Shown: positions 8,386-16,223 of the stretch, one piece after another
How the letters are laid out: every line of letters begins with the position of its first letter
Numbering within the stretch: position 1 is the first letter of the stretch
Assembly (NCBI GenBank): GCA_015064415.1
Contig: SVSG01000014.1
Coordinates: forward strand, 1-52,107
Origin: Oscillospiraceae bacterium
GTDB taxonomy: Bacteria > Bacillota > Clostridia > Oscillospirales > CAG-272
DNA: 52,107 nucleotides
Reading direction: 5' to 3'
Program-made: the position numbers and the translations under genes
The notes under the pieces: generated by a model
What the model saw: only the letters and a program-made list of their open reading frames with translations
The model's database searches: none
Told to the model about the DNA's origin: nothing

Positions 8386-9522
8386 ATGAACGTTGTAACA
8401 GTCATTGATTCCTTTAAGGGGAGCATCTCCTCCATCGAGGCGGGGGAGGCCGTTGCGCGCGGTGTGCGCGCAGTCTATCCCGATGCCACGGTGACGGTGC
8501 GCCCGCTTGCCGACGGCGGCGAGGGCACGGTAGATGCGCTGGTAGAGGGCTGCCAAGGCGAATTTGTTTTTGCTGAGGTAGAGGGTCCGCTTGGTCAAAA
8601 AGTCCGCGCCAAATACGGCATTTTGTTCGGCAACACCGCCGTCATTGAGATGTCTGCCGCGGCGGGCATCACGCTCATCACCCCCGAGGAGCGCGATCCG
8701 CGTTACACCTCCACCTATGGAGTGGGCGAGCTGATCGCGCACGCGATCGCGCGCGGCGTGCGCCGCTTTATCATCGGCATTGGCGGCAGCGCCACCAACG
8801 ACGGCGGCGCGGGCATGCTGCAGGCACTTGGCTTTTCTTTGTTGGATGAGAGTGGCGATTCCATCGAAAAAGGAGCGCGTGGGCTTGCAAAACTGCAGCA
8901 CGTATCCGCCGAAAACGTACATCCTTCCCTTTCCGAGTGCGATTTCCGCATCGCCTGCGACGTGACCAATCCCTTATGCGGGGCGCTTGGGTGCAGTGCC
9001 GTTTACGGCCCGCAAAAGGGCGCAACACCCGAAATGATCAAGGATATGGACGCGTGGCTTTCACGCTACGCGACACTCGCCAAAGCCGTCAATCCGCAGG
9101 CCGACCCCGACCTCCCCGGTGCGGGTGCCGCAGGCGGACTTGGCTTCGCCTTCGCCGCTTTTCTTGGCGGCAAGCTGCAATCCGGCATCTCGCTTGTGCT
9201 GGAGGCAACCGGTGCAGAGTCCTATATCAAGGATGCCGACGTAGTGGTGACGGGCGAGGGACGCTTGGACGGGCAAAGCGCCATGGGCAAGGCGCCCGTT
9301 GGCGTCGCGAAGCTTGCCAAAAAGCACGGCAAGCCCGTGATCGCCTTTGCGGGCTGTGTAACCGAGGAGGCAAGCGCGTGCAACGGCGCGGGGATCGATG
9401 CCTTCTTCCCCATCTTGCGCGGCGTGGTGACCTTAGAGGACGCTATGCACACGGAAAACGCCAAGCACAATCTGGAAAAGACCGCCGAGCAGGCATTCCG
9501 CCTGATCCGCGCGTTTCGCTGA
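8386..9522 (+). CDS. glycerate kinase (GlxK/GarK type)
   Basis: 378 residues, the usual size of the type I glycerate kinase family. Signature stretches are DSFKGSISS near the N-terminus, PLADGGEGT at 45-53, IGIGGSATNDGGAGM around 130-145, and TGEGRLDGQSAMGKAPVGVA near 290. The enzyme phosphorylates D-glycerate, usually at the 2-position in this family, feeding lower glycolysis from glycerate made in glucarate, glyoxylate or serine catabolism. It is a single-gene transcript here, with its own promoter and terminator, so the glycerate source is not shown by its neighbours. Confidence 0.93.
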   Translation: MNVVTVIDSFKGSISSIEAGEAVARGVRAVYPDATVTVRPLADGGEGTVDALVEGCQGEFVFAEVEGPLGQKVRAKYGILFGNTAVIEMSAAAGITLITPEERDPRYTSTYGVGELIAHAIARGVRRFIIGIGGSATNDGGAGMLQALGFSLLDESGDSIEKGARGLAKLQHVSAENVHPSLSECDFRIACDVTNPLCGALGCSAVYGPQKGATPEMIKDMDAWLSRYATLAKAVNPQADPDLPGAGAAGGLGFAFAAFLGGKLQSGISLVLEATGAESYIKDADVVVTGEGRLDGQSAMGKAPVGVAKLAKKHGKPVIAFAGCVTEEASACNGAGIDAFFPILRGVVTLEDAMHTENAKHNLEKTAEQAFRLIRAFR

Positions 9523-9556
9523 AAAATATGCTGACGAGCGATCGTCGGCATATTTT
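9523..9556 (+). terminator. intrinsic terminator after glycerate kinase
   Basis: A 15-bp stem (AAAATATGCTGACGA / TCGTCGGCATATTTT, one T-G wobble) with a GCGA loop, immediately after the stop codon. Confidence 0.85.
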
Positions 9557-9575
9557 ATACAAACAAAGCAAAATT

Positions 9576-9609
9576 TTGTACGCGAAGTACAAGAAAATGT
9601 TGTATAATG
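9576..9609 (+). promoter_or_regulatory. promoter region with a TTGTAC-GTACAA inverted repeat
   Basis: A TATAAT box at 9604-9609 lacks a good -35 at standard spacing. Instead an inverted repeat TTGTAC-5 nt-GTACAA spans 9576-9592, where a -35 would be. This suggests an activator or repressor site controlling the AraC-Gfo/Idh pair, perhaps autoregulation. Confidence 0.45.
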
Positions 9610-9625
9610 AAAGCAAGGTGATGCT

Positions 9626-10516
9626 ATGGAAACAAAAACGTTAACGATGGGCCGCACCACGGTGGAAAAAGAGCTGTGCCTCGGCGCCATTGATACCTTA
9701 CTTTATTTTGAATTCAACGACAAGTTCAAGGACCACGTGGAAAGCCACCCCGCCTGGGAAATGATCTACGCCGACCGCGGCAGATGCGAGATCGTGGCTG
9801 ATGACCGCACCTTCACGCTGGAGCAGGGCGAGTTATATTTCCACAAGCCCTTCGAGCGTCACATGCTGCAAATCCCCAAAGGCGAATTTCCCAACATTCT
9901 GGTCTGCAGCTTTCATTGTGACTCCCCCGCGCTCTTCCACTTGAAGGAGCGCAAGCTGCGCGCCTCGCTTGCCATCAAAGCGCACATCTCCAGCATCATT
10001 CACGAGGCGACCGAGATCTTCGACTTTTCAAACAAGGGCATCTCGATCCAGGGGATCCTGTTTCGCAACGAAAAAAACCTTTTCGGTGGCGAGCAAAGCA
10101 TCTTCCTGCGCCTCACGCTGATGCTGATCGAGCTGCTGCGCGAGCACGTGTTCGCCCTTTCCAAGGAGAGCCGCTTTTTGAACAAGGAGCTGACCGCAGA
10201 TCCGCTTTGCCGCAAAATCATTGAGTTTTTAGAGCAAAATCTTTACGACAACCCCGACATGGATGCCCTTTGCCGCGAGGTGAATTTCAGCCGCTCCTAC
10301 ATTTCCAAGCATTTTTCCCGCGTGTGCGGCATGCCCCCCTCGCGCTACTTCAATAAGATGAGGATGGAGGAGGCCAAGCGCCTCATCCGCGAGACCAAGT
10401 ACAGCTTTTTTGAAATTTCCGAAAAGCTGATGCTAGCAAACTCGCATTACTTCTCTACCCTATTCAAAAAATATGTGGGGATGACCCCCACGGAATATAA
10501 ACAATCCTGTAAATAA
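9626..10516 (+). CDS. AraC family transcriptional regulator
   Basis: 296 residues. The N-terminal cupin region contains HPAWEMIYADRGRCEIVAD and a FTLEQGELYFHKPFERH stretch, the common sugar-sensing layout. The C-terminal double helix-turn-helix is MDALCREVNFSRSYISKHF and FFEISEKLMLANSHYFSTLFKKYVGMTPTEY. The downstream Gfo/Idh oxidoreductase starts only 18 nt after its stop codon, so the pair is one operon. That is less common than divergent arrangement and implies control of its own operon. The inducer is unknown. Confidence 0.92.
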   Translation: METKTLTMGRTTVEKELCLGAIDTLLYFEFNDKFKDHVESHPAWEMIYADRGRCEIVADDRTFTLEQGELYFHKPFERHMLQIPKGEFPNILVCSFHCDSPALFHLKERKLRASLAIKAHISSIIHEATEIFDFSNKGISIQGILFRNEKNLFGGEQSIFLRLTLMLIELLREHVFALSKESRFLNKELTADPLCRKIIEFLEQNLYDNPDMDALCREVNFSRSYISKHFSRVCGMPPSRYFNKMRMEEAKRLIRETKYSFFEISEKLMLANSHYFSTLFKKYVGMTPTEYKQSCK

Positions 10517-10534
10517 GATTTGGAGGTATTTCAA

Positions 10535-11575
10535 ATGGAAAAGGTACGTTTTGCCGTAGTTGGCGTTTACAGCATTGCGAAGCGCCACATCGAAGGTATC
10601 CACAACAACAAGCAGGCCGAGCTGATCGCCGTGTGCGACATCGTCGAGGAGTACGCTAAGAAGTGCGCCGAGGACAACGGTCTTGACAAGTACTATCTGG
10701 ACTACGATCAGATGCTTGCCGACGGCGGCTTTGACTGCGTGGTCATCTGCACCCCCGACCAGGTACACGCCGAGCAGGCCGTGAAGGCCCTGAACGCGGG
10801 CTACCACGTGCTGTGCGAGAAGCCCCTTGCCATGAAGGTGGAGGACGTTGCCGCCATCGTAGAGGCCGCAAAGAAGTCCAACAAGAAGTTCATGGTCGGT
10901 CAGGTCTGCCGCAAGACCCCGTCCTTCATCGCCGCAAAGCAGCTGGTGGACGCAGGCGAGATCGGAGACCTATTCTTCGTGGAATCCGAGTACGCCCACA
11001 ACTATGACATCATCAATGACATCGGCGGCTGGCGCCGTGACCCCGTGAACCTTCGTTACCCCATCGTGGGCGGCGGCTGTCACGCTATGGACCTGCTTCG
11101 CTGGATCGCAGGCGATCCCACCGAGGTGTTCTGCTACGCCAACCACGTGGCGCTCCCTCACTGGCCCGTGGATGACTGCTACATCGCCGTGATGAAGTAC
11201 CCCAACAATGTCATCGGTAAGGTGATGACCTCGATCGGTTGCCACCGTCCCTACACGATGCGCACCGTGCTTTACGGCACCAAGGGCACCATCATTGTGG
11301 ACAACACCTCCCCCTCGATGAAGCTTTACCGTCAGATCAGCTATTCCAGAACGGGCGGCGATCCCTCCCCCAGATACGTGGAGACCGATCTGCCCGTCAG
11401 CACCAACAACCACAATATGACCGCTGAGATCAAGGATATGTGCGACGTGATCCTGAACGACGCTCCCATCGAATGCGACGTCATTCAGGGTGCAAACACC
11501 GTGGCCGTTTGCCAGGCCGCTGTCAAGTCCGCCGCCACCGGTCAGCCCTGCGTTCCCGAGTATTTCTCTTGGTAA
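10535..11575 (+). CDS. Gfo/Idh/MocA family oxidoreductase
   Basis: 346 residues from the ATG preceded by TTGGAGGTATTTCAA. The NAD-binding N-terminus is VRFAVVGVYSIAKRHIEGI, with VYSIAK in place of the more usual GxGxxG loop, then CEKPLAMKVEDV (catalytic EKP) and GGGCHAMDLLRWI, the conserved histidine/aspartate region of the C-terminal domain. It is cotranscribed with the preceding AraC regulator. Likely a sugar or inositol-type dehydrogenase; the unusual cofactor loop deserves note. The substrate is not deducible. Confidence 0.88.
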   Translation: MEKVRFAVVGVYSIAKRHIEGIHNNKQAELIAVCDIVEEYAKKCAEDNGLDKYYLDYDQMLADGGFDCVVICTPDQVHAEQAVKALNAGYHVLCEKPLAMKVEDVAAIVEAAKKSNKKFMVGQVCRKTPSFIAAKQLVDAGEIGDLFFVESEYAHNYDIINDIGGWRRDPVNLRYPIVGGGCHAMDLLRWIAGDPTEVFCYANHVALPHWPVDDCYIAVMKYPNNVIGKVMTSIGCHRPYTMRTVLYGTKGTIIVDNTSPSMKLYRQISYSRTGGDPSPRYVETDLPVSTNNHNMTAEIKDMCDVILNDAPIECDVIQGANTVAVCQAAVKSAATGQPCVPEYFSW

Positions 11576-11580
11576 CATAC

Positions 11581-11608
11581 AAAAAAGCCCCCGAACGGGG
11601 GCTTTTTT
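11581..11608 (+). terminator. intrinsic terminator after the AraC-Gfo/Idh operon
   Basis: Perfect stem AAAAAAGCCCCC / GGGGGCTTTTTT with a GAAC loop. Confidence 0.9.
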
Positions 11609-11610
11609 GC

Positions 11611-11638
11611 TTGCATTTCCGGTTTTGTATGGTATAAT
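11611..11638 (+). promoter_or_regulatory. promoter for the sialidase-fold gene
   Basis: TTGCAT at 11611-11616, a 16-nt spacer, TATAAT at 11633-11638; GGAGG precedes the ATG at 11674. Confidence 0.65.
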
Positions 11639-11673
11639 AAAAGGGAACACAGACAAAATCAATGGAGGACGGT

Positions 11674-12786
11674 ATGAAAAAAGAAATCGATCTTTCCCGT
11701 TCGGTACAGATCAACGACGGGCTCACGCAGACCAGCGCGGACGGTGTCAATATGGCGTTTGACACAAAATACGGCATTATGTTCTGCGCATATATGACGG
11801 GCGGGCACGGATGCTACGGTGAATCGCGCGGGCGCATCTCGCTCTCCTATTTTCCCGCAGGACAACCCACCAATATGCGCGCGATCGATGTGGCAGTGGG
11901 ACACGACGTATACTGCCAGAATATCCTTTCTCTCGGGGAAGGATGCGTGCGCGTGATCTATGAGATCGACAGCCGCGCCGAAGCCACACATTATACCTAT
12001 TACCGCGATTTCAACTATCTCACGGGGGAGCTGTCTGAGCCCGCTCGTATGAATCTGCGCCGCGAGGACGGTAGCGTGGTGCCGCTGACGACCGCCGAGC
12101 AGTTCGCGTATCTGGAGGCGCATGGCTATCACAATCACACCTTCTGCCGCACCGAGCAGATCAGCTTCGGCGGTCACACCATCTTCGACGGCGGCGACGG
12201 TTACCATTACGGCACGATCACCAGCTTTTTGGCAGAGCCGATCCTCTATCGCTCCTCAGATCACCTTGCCACGTTGGAATTTTTCGCCATCTGTCCGCAC
12301 GTGGCACAGTATGAAATGGATTTCAAATTCCTTGACGGCAAGATCTACGCCATTTTCCGCACCGACAAGGGTGAGCACGGCAGTATCTGCTGCACGACCT
12401 CTCCCGACGGCGGCAAAACCTGGACGGATGCCATCGAGCTGAAAAACAGCATCGGTGTGCGCCCCCGCCTCATTCTGCACAACGGACGCGTGCTAATTGG
12501 TTACAATATAGAAAACTTCAACACGAAGAATTTCCCGCCCATCCTCGCCCCCCGTACGCAAATTCAATTGCGTTTATGGGATACGGACACCCCCAATGAA
12601 GGCGAGATCGCGGTCGATCTCCACAGCAAGTATGGCATTGTCAACATCTGTCTTGTTGACATCAAGGGCGATTGTTATATGGCGTACAGCTGCAGCGAGA
12701 TCCCCTTGGAATGCTACAACGGCATGCGCCGCTTGCGCGGAAAGAGCGCAGTGAAATATATAAAGCTTGGCGACCTGACGGAATAA
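11674..12786 (+). CDS. sialidase-fold (BNR/Asp-box) protein, intracellular
   Basis: 370 residues without a signal peptide. One clear Asp-box is present (SPDGGKTWTD at about 249-258), and the repeated YGIMFCAYM, IYAIFRTDKG and RVLIGYNIENF strands resemble beta-propeller blades of exo-sialidase-like proteins. The start at 11674 is set by GGAGG 8 nt upstream. It follows an AraC/Gfo-Idh operon but has its own promoter. Lack of a secretion signal argues for action on imported oligosaccharides or a non-sialidase role. Catalytic Arg triad and Tyr/Glu pair cannot be assigned by eye, so the activity is uncertain. Confidence 0.7.
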   Translation: MKKEIDLSRSVQINDGLTQTSADGVNMAFDTKYGIMFCAYMTGGHGCYGESRGRISLSYFPAGQPTNMRAIDVAVGHDVYCQNILSLGEGCVRVIYEIDSRAEATHYTYYRDFNYLTGELSEPARMNLRREDGSVVPLTTAEQFAYLEAHGYHNHTFCRTEQISFGGHTIFDGGDGYHYGTITSFLAEPILYRSSDHLATLEFFAICPHVAQYEMDFKFLDGKIYAIFRTDKGEHGSICCTTSPDGGKTWTDAIELKNSIGVRPRLILHNGRVLIGYNIENFNTKNFPPILAPRTQIQLRLWDTDTPNEGEIAVDLHSKYGIVNICLVDIKGDCYMAYSCSEIPLECYNGMRRLRGKSAVKYIKLGDLTE

Positions 12787-12792
12787 AAAAGC

Positions 12793-12821
12793 AAAAAAGC
12801 CCCCCAACGGGGGGCTTTTTT
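12793..12821. terminator. bidirectional terminator between convergent genes
   Basis: Stem AAAAAAGCCCCCC / GGGGGGCTTTTTT with an AAC loop. It overlaps the stop codon region of the minus-strand membrane protein gene. Confidence 0.9.
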
Positions 12822-14151
12822 ATTTGTCGCGTTCGATGCAATCCCGCTTCAGGGCGTTGAGAAAGCCCGTGGAGCTGAAGATGCGGTACTCGCCCACCTT
12901 GGTGCCCGTATCGATGGGGCGGTGCCATCTGTCATTGCCCGCCGAGATCGTCTTTGGCACAGGTGCCACGATGCAGATCTTGGTGTGCTCGCTCTCAAAG
13001 CCGAAATCATACTCGCTGGTAAAGGTGAAAAACTCCACCCGACGGAAGCGGAAGGCGCGGCGGATCTGCAACGTGCCGTTTTCGTGAAAATACATTTCCC
13101 AATGGCGGCGCGTGGCGCCGAACAGCTTGCAATCATACGTCTTGCCATTGGCGCAAAGCGTGAGGTTTGCCCCGTCGCGGTAGCGCAGAAGCGAGGCGTA
13201 TGGACGCTTCTTTTTCAGGATGGTAAAACCGTATTCGCGGCATACGGTATGCAGATTTTTGAACAATCTGCGCCGAATGCGGAAGGCGCGAAGGTAAGCG
13301 AACAACCAAAATCCACCGATCACCGCAAGCAAAAGTGCCGCCGGCAACCACCAGCGCAGGGTGCCGATCTTCACAAGAATGGCACCGAAAGAGATCAACA
13401 CGGGCACGAACAAATACAGCCCGAAGCCGCCGAAGGCGTAGATGCCGAACACCCACAAAAGCTGCAGGAAAAAACTCTTTTTTCGGTTCTCTCGGCGCAA
13501 CCACGCGCGCCCCTCGGCGCTGATGGTCTCCACGCTGTCATTGGCAACGACCATCGACGCGCCCATGGAATGTGCCGCCCACTGCCCGCGCGCCATCGTA
13601 TCCATCACCATATCGGGGCCACTCTTTTCGGGAGCTGTGGGCTGCGCGAACACGGGAGCATCGTCCATATATTTTTGCCACGCGGACAGCCGCGCCCACA
13701 AAAGAAGGCAAAGGAAAAGCGGCAGGGCGACGGCGCAAAGCAGTAAGCTACGCAAAATACGCGGGAGCGCAAGCCCCGAAAAAAGCATCGCGTTCACGTG
13801 ATACAACCCCGCCTCGAAGGGCAGAAGCGCCGCCAGCGCCAACACAACGCCCGCGTCGATCCAGAACACGCGTGTGCAAAGCACCGCGCGCACGCGCGCC
13901 CACAATCCTTGCGCGCCGGTAGCGGCAAGCATGGCGTTGCCCTCGTCATCCTGTTCCGCAAACACACGCGACACGCTGAAAAAGATAAAGGGCATGAAAA
14001 TCGCCGCCGTCACCGTCACGAAAAGCTCCTTTACGTGAAAAGCGGCCATCGTCAGCATGCAGATCGCCCAGATCAGCAAAAAAACGGGATAAAGCGCAAA
14101 GGCGCGGAAGTAGCGCATAAACACGGGGAGATATTTTTTCCAATCCTCCAT
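12820..14151 (-). CDS. polytopic membrane protein with cytoplasmic C-terminal domain, function unknown
   Basis: 443 residues, start after GGAGGGTGACGG. Hydrophobic segments at about 13-34, 40-62, 96-118, 129-151, 228-250 and 262-285 give roughly six membrane spans. Between spans 4 and 5 is a hydrophilic stretch (about 160-225). After a basic patch (RAFRIRRRLFKNL) the last 140 residues form a soluble, strand-rich domain with many aromatic residues. No enzyme motif is visible and I recognise no family. It has its own promoter and stands alone between convergent and co-directional envelope genes. Confidence 0.75.
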   Translation of the reverse strand: MEDWKKYLPVFMRYFRAFALYPVFLLIWAICMLTMAAFHVKELFVTVTAAIFMPFIFFSVSRVFAEQDDEGNAMLAATGAQGLWARVRAVLCTRVFWIDAGVVLALAALLPFEAGLYHVNAMLFSGLALPRILRSLLLCAVALPLFLCLLLWARLSAWQKYMDDAPVFAQPTAPEKSGPDMVMDTMARGQWAAHSMGASMVVANDSVETISAEGRAWLRRENRKKSFFLQLLWVFGIYAFGGFGLYLFVPVLISFGAILVKIGTLRWWLPAALLLAVIGGFWLFAYLRAFRIRRRLFKNLHTVCREYGFTILKKKRPYASLLRYRDGANLTLCANGKTYDCKLFGATRRHWEMYFHENGTLQIRRAFRFRRVEFFTFTSEYDFGFESEHTKICIVAPVPKTISAGNDRWHRPIDTGTKVGEYRIFSSTGFLNALKRDCIERDK

Positions 14152-14201
14152 CCGTCACCCTCCTTTTCCGATTTGTGTCGCAAGCACCGCTTGCTGGTTT
14201 T

Positions 14202-14230
14202 ATTATAGCATTTTTTGACCGATGTGTCAA
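14202..14230 (-). promoter_or_regulatory. promoter for the membrane protein gene at 14151
   Basis: On the minus strand: TTGACA, exactly 17 nt, TATAAT. Between this promoter and the terminator at 14377 (14231-14376) I see no gene. Confidence 0.8.
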
Positions 14231-14376
14231 ACGCCAAGGTAAGTAACGTGAGCCGACAGCGTCCAAGTATGCGCGATGAGAGGAGATTATCTCTCACCAT
14301 GTCACGTTTTCACACCAACGCGAGCCCGCAAGGCATATTTGGGGCGATTTTCATCTTTCATTTTTTTAAAAAGTGT

Positions 14377-14405
14377 GGGGAGGACTTTGGGCAAAAGTCC
14401 TCCCC
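14377..14405. terminator. terminator-like G-rich hairpin, member of a repeated family
   Basis: Stem GGGGAGGACTTT / AAAGTCCTCCCC flanked by A/T-runs on both sides, placed to end the minus-strand CpXC/foldase operon. Closely similar G-rich hairpins occur at about 39675-39713 and 46398-46430. Confidence 0.75.
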
Positions 14406-14419
14406 CGCATTTTTTATTC

Positions 14420-15064
14420 TCACTTCAAATACAGCGCATCGCAGTGCAAGAACTCATGCGCCTCGGTCATGGACGCCGTGGGCACCACGTGGGAGGCACC
14501 GCACTTTTTACAGCGGACGCGCACACCCTCGGGCAGAATTTCGGCATCGTACTCATGCGCCTCGTCGGGGGCGCACCGGCAAAAGATCTTCCCCTCCTCA
14601 TCCAGATCGCGGATGACGAACAGCACGATCTCCAGCACCTGCGGATCGCTGACAGTCTCCTCGGCCTCGCGGTGCAACGCCTCAAAGCTCTGAATCCCGT
14701 TTTTCTCCATCAGATCCATCAGCTCAAGCTCGGTGCGGGAAAGCTCCGCCTTGACGTGATTGACCTCGCCGATTACGCAAATGTTCAGATCGGTATAAGG
14801 ACACGGCAACACGAACAGCTCCTGCCCGTAAAACAAGCTCTCGGTCACGGTGAAATAGTGCGGTGTGGGGCAGACCATGCAGGGCACGCTGAGCCGTAGC
14901 TTGCGGTCCGAGGTCGGCTGGATCTCCAAAAAGCTCTTGCCGCAATCGCATTTCAGTCGCAGCATCGAGCCCTTCAGCACAAAGGGGTTGACCGCGCTCA
15001 TAACACCGCCGCCGCAATGCGGGCAACGGTACGCCAGCGTGGTTTGTTTCGTTTCAAGCACCAT
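14420..15064 (-). CDS. CpXC-domain zinc-ribbon protein
   Basis: 214 residues from an ATG preceded by GAAGGAGCTTTGAT. It contains several cysteine pairs: CPHC at the N-terminus, CDCGKSF, CMVC, and near the C-terminus CRC and CKKC, which would fold as zinc ribbons. The layout with a leading CPxC ribbon and a central strand-rich part resembles the CpXC family of uncharacterised clostridial proteins. The last part (from about 175) adds a second ribbon. It lies 17 nt downstream of a foldase lipoprotein gene, probably in the same operon. Function unknown. Confidence 0.7.
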   Translation of the reverse strand: MVLETKQTTLAYRCPHCGGGVMSAVNPFVLKGSMLRLKCDCGKSFLEIQPTSDRKLRLSVPCMVCPTPHYFTVTESLFYGQELFVLPCPYTDLNICVIGEVNHVKAELSRTELELMDLMEKNGIQSFEALHREAEETVSDPQVLEIVLFVIRDLDEEGKIFCRCAPDEAHEYDAEILPEGVRVRCKKCGASHVVPTASMTEAHEFLHCDALYLK

Positions 15065-15081
15065 ATCAAAGCTCCTTCCCG

Positions 15082-16155
15082 TCAGTCCACGTCGTAACTG
15101 TCCAGACAATCGTAATTATACCCAAACGTGAGGGCCTCTACCCACCCGTTATACCAATTGGAAAAGGCGTGATCGTAAAGGTCGCGGCGCGCCTGCACCT
15201 CGCCATAACTCATACCGTTTCCCGTGTAAATCAACATATAGGTCGCGCCCTCGGTATCCAGTCGCGTCCAATCCCCCACGGCGCGCCCGTTGGCAAACAG
15301 CCACTCGCCAATGACGGCGATGCCGCTGTTTGAGGGGGTCAGATTTTCCTCCTCGCCGTACGTGCCGACCGTTTGCGATTGCAACGTGGCGGCATCGGGC
15401 GTTGCCGTCATGGCGGCGCTGACGTCCGCGATCTTATCCTCGGCGGGCTTGCCGCCCTCAAAGGGGAGGAACAAAAAGGCAATATTGCGCGAGGGCGTTT
15501 CATCGGAAATGCCCTTCTCTCGCATATACTCTGCTACCTGCCCGTCTGTGATCCCGCTTTCCAAGCGCTTGCTTACGGTGGTGGAAAAGCTGTTTGCCAG
15601 CGTTTCCAGCTCCAGCACGGCGCGCAGATCCGCCTCGGTCATGCGGGGGCCATACAGCCCTTGCAGATACGCCTCGATCGTGATGCCGTAGCTTGCGGCC
15701 GCCTCCATGCGGTACCCCGTGATACGGTTTTCCAGCGCGGTGCGCTGTGCCTCGCTCAGCGTCACACCCTCGGCGCGCGCGGCCTCACAGCAGATCAGCA
15801 TATAGCTGATATGCGAGATCGTTTCGCTCATGATCGCGTCGTAAAAGCTTTGTGTTTCGCTATACATCTGATCGTGCAAGCGCCTATTTTCATCAAAGGG
15901 CTTTTGCGTTTCCAGCCCCGCCAGCACCGTGGCACCGTAGGTGTAGAAAAAGTAGCCCATCATCCCCGGCGTAACGGTCACGTGATCGGTTTTCATTGCC
16001 ACGTCATCCTCGTACACCGGCACCCCCTCGATCAGGGAAAGCCCCGGCGTCAGCGGCACGTCGCTCCCCCGACAGGAAAAAAGGCACCCCGCAAGCACGG
16101 TCAGGCAAAAAAAGAGTGCAAGCACGCGGCACGTATGATTTGTGCGATCCTTCAT
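15082..16155 (-). CDS. SurA/PrsA-like foldase lipoprotein
   Basis: 357 residues. A basic N-terminus, hydrophobic segment and lipobox LAGC (Cys22-24 region) indicate a lipoprotein on the outer face of the membrane. The body resembles the N-terminal chaperone domain of SurA/PrsA-type peptidyl-prolyl isomerases: helix-rich, with VTPGMMGYFFYTYGATVLAG, CEAARAEGVTLSEAQ and ITDGQVAEYMREKGI. It is a shorter paralogue of the adjacent gene at 18233, sharing the MM-x-Y-x-x-YT-x-Y and CEAAR-x-x-GV motifs, and has no evident parvulin domain. It probably assists folding of exported proteins. The ATG at 16155 fits the signal peptide and has GGGGA upstream. Confidence 0.72.
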   Translation of the reverse strand: MKDRTNHTCRVLALFFCLTVLAGCLFSCRGSDVPLTPGLSLIEGVPVYEDDVAMKTDHVTVTPGMMGYFFYTYGATVLAGLETQKPFDENRRLHDQMYSETQSFYDAIMSETISHISYMLICCEAARAEGVTLSEAQRTALENRITGYRMEAAASYGITIEAYLQGLYGPRMTEADLRAVLELETLANSFSTTVSKRLESGITDGQVAEYMREKGISDETPSRNIAFLFLPFEGGKPAEDKIADVSAAMTATPDAATLQSQTVGTYGEEENLTPSNSGIAVIGEWLFANGRAVGDWTRLDTEGATYMLIYTGNGMSYGEVQARRDLYDHAFSNWYNGWVEALTFGYNYDCLDSYDVD

Positions 16156-16174
16156 TTCAAATCCCCTTGGCAAG

Positions 16175-16206
16175 TATGGCCCAGAGGGGAAACCCTCCGG
16201 GCCATA
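16175..16206. repeat. hairpin between the two foldase genes
   Basis: TATGGCCC...GGGCCATA with an inner AGAGGG/CCCTCC stem and GAAA loop. On the minus strand it lacks a U-tract, so it looks more like an RNA-stability or attenuating structure than a full terminator. Confidence 0.5.
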
Positions 16207-16223
16207 ACGTTTTTCGGCTATGA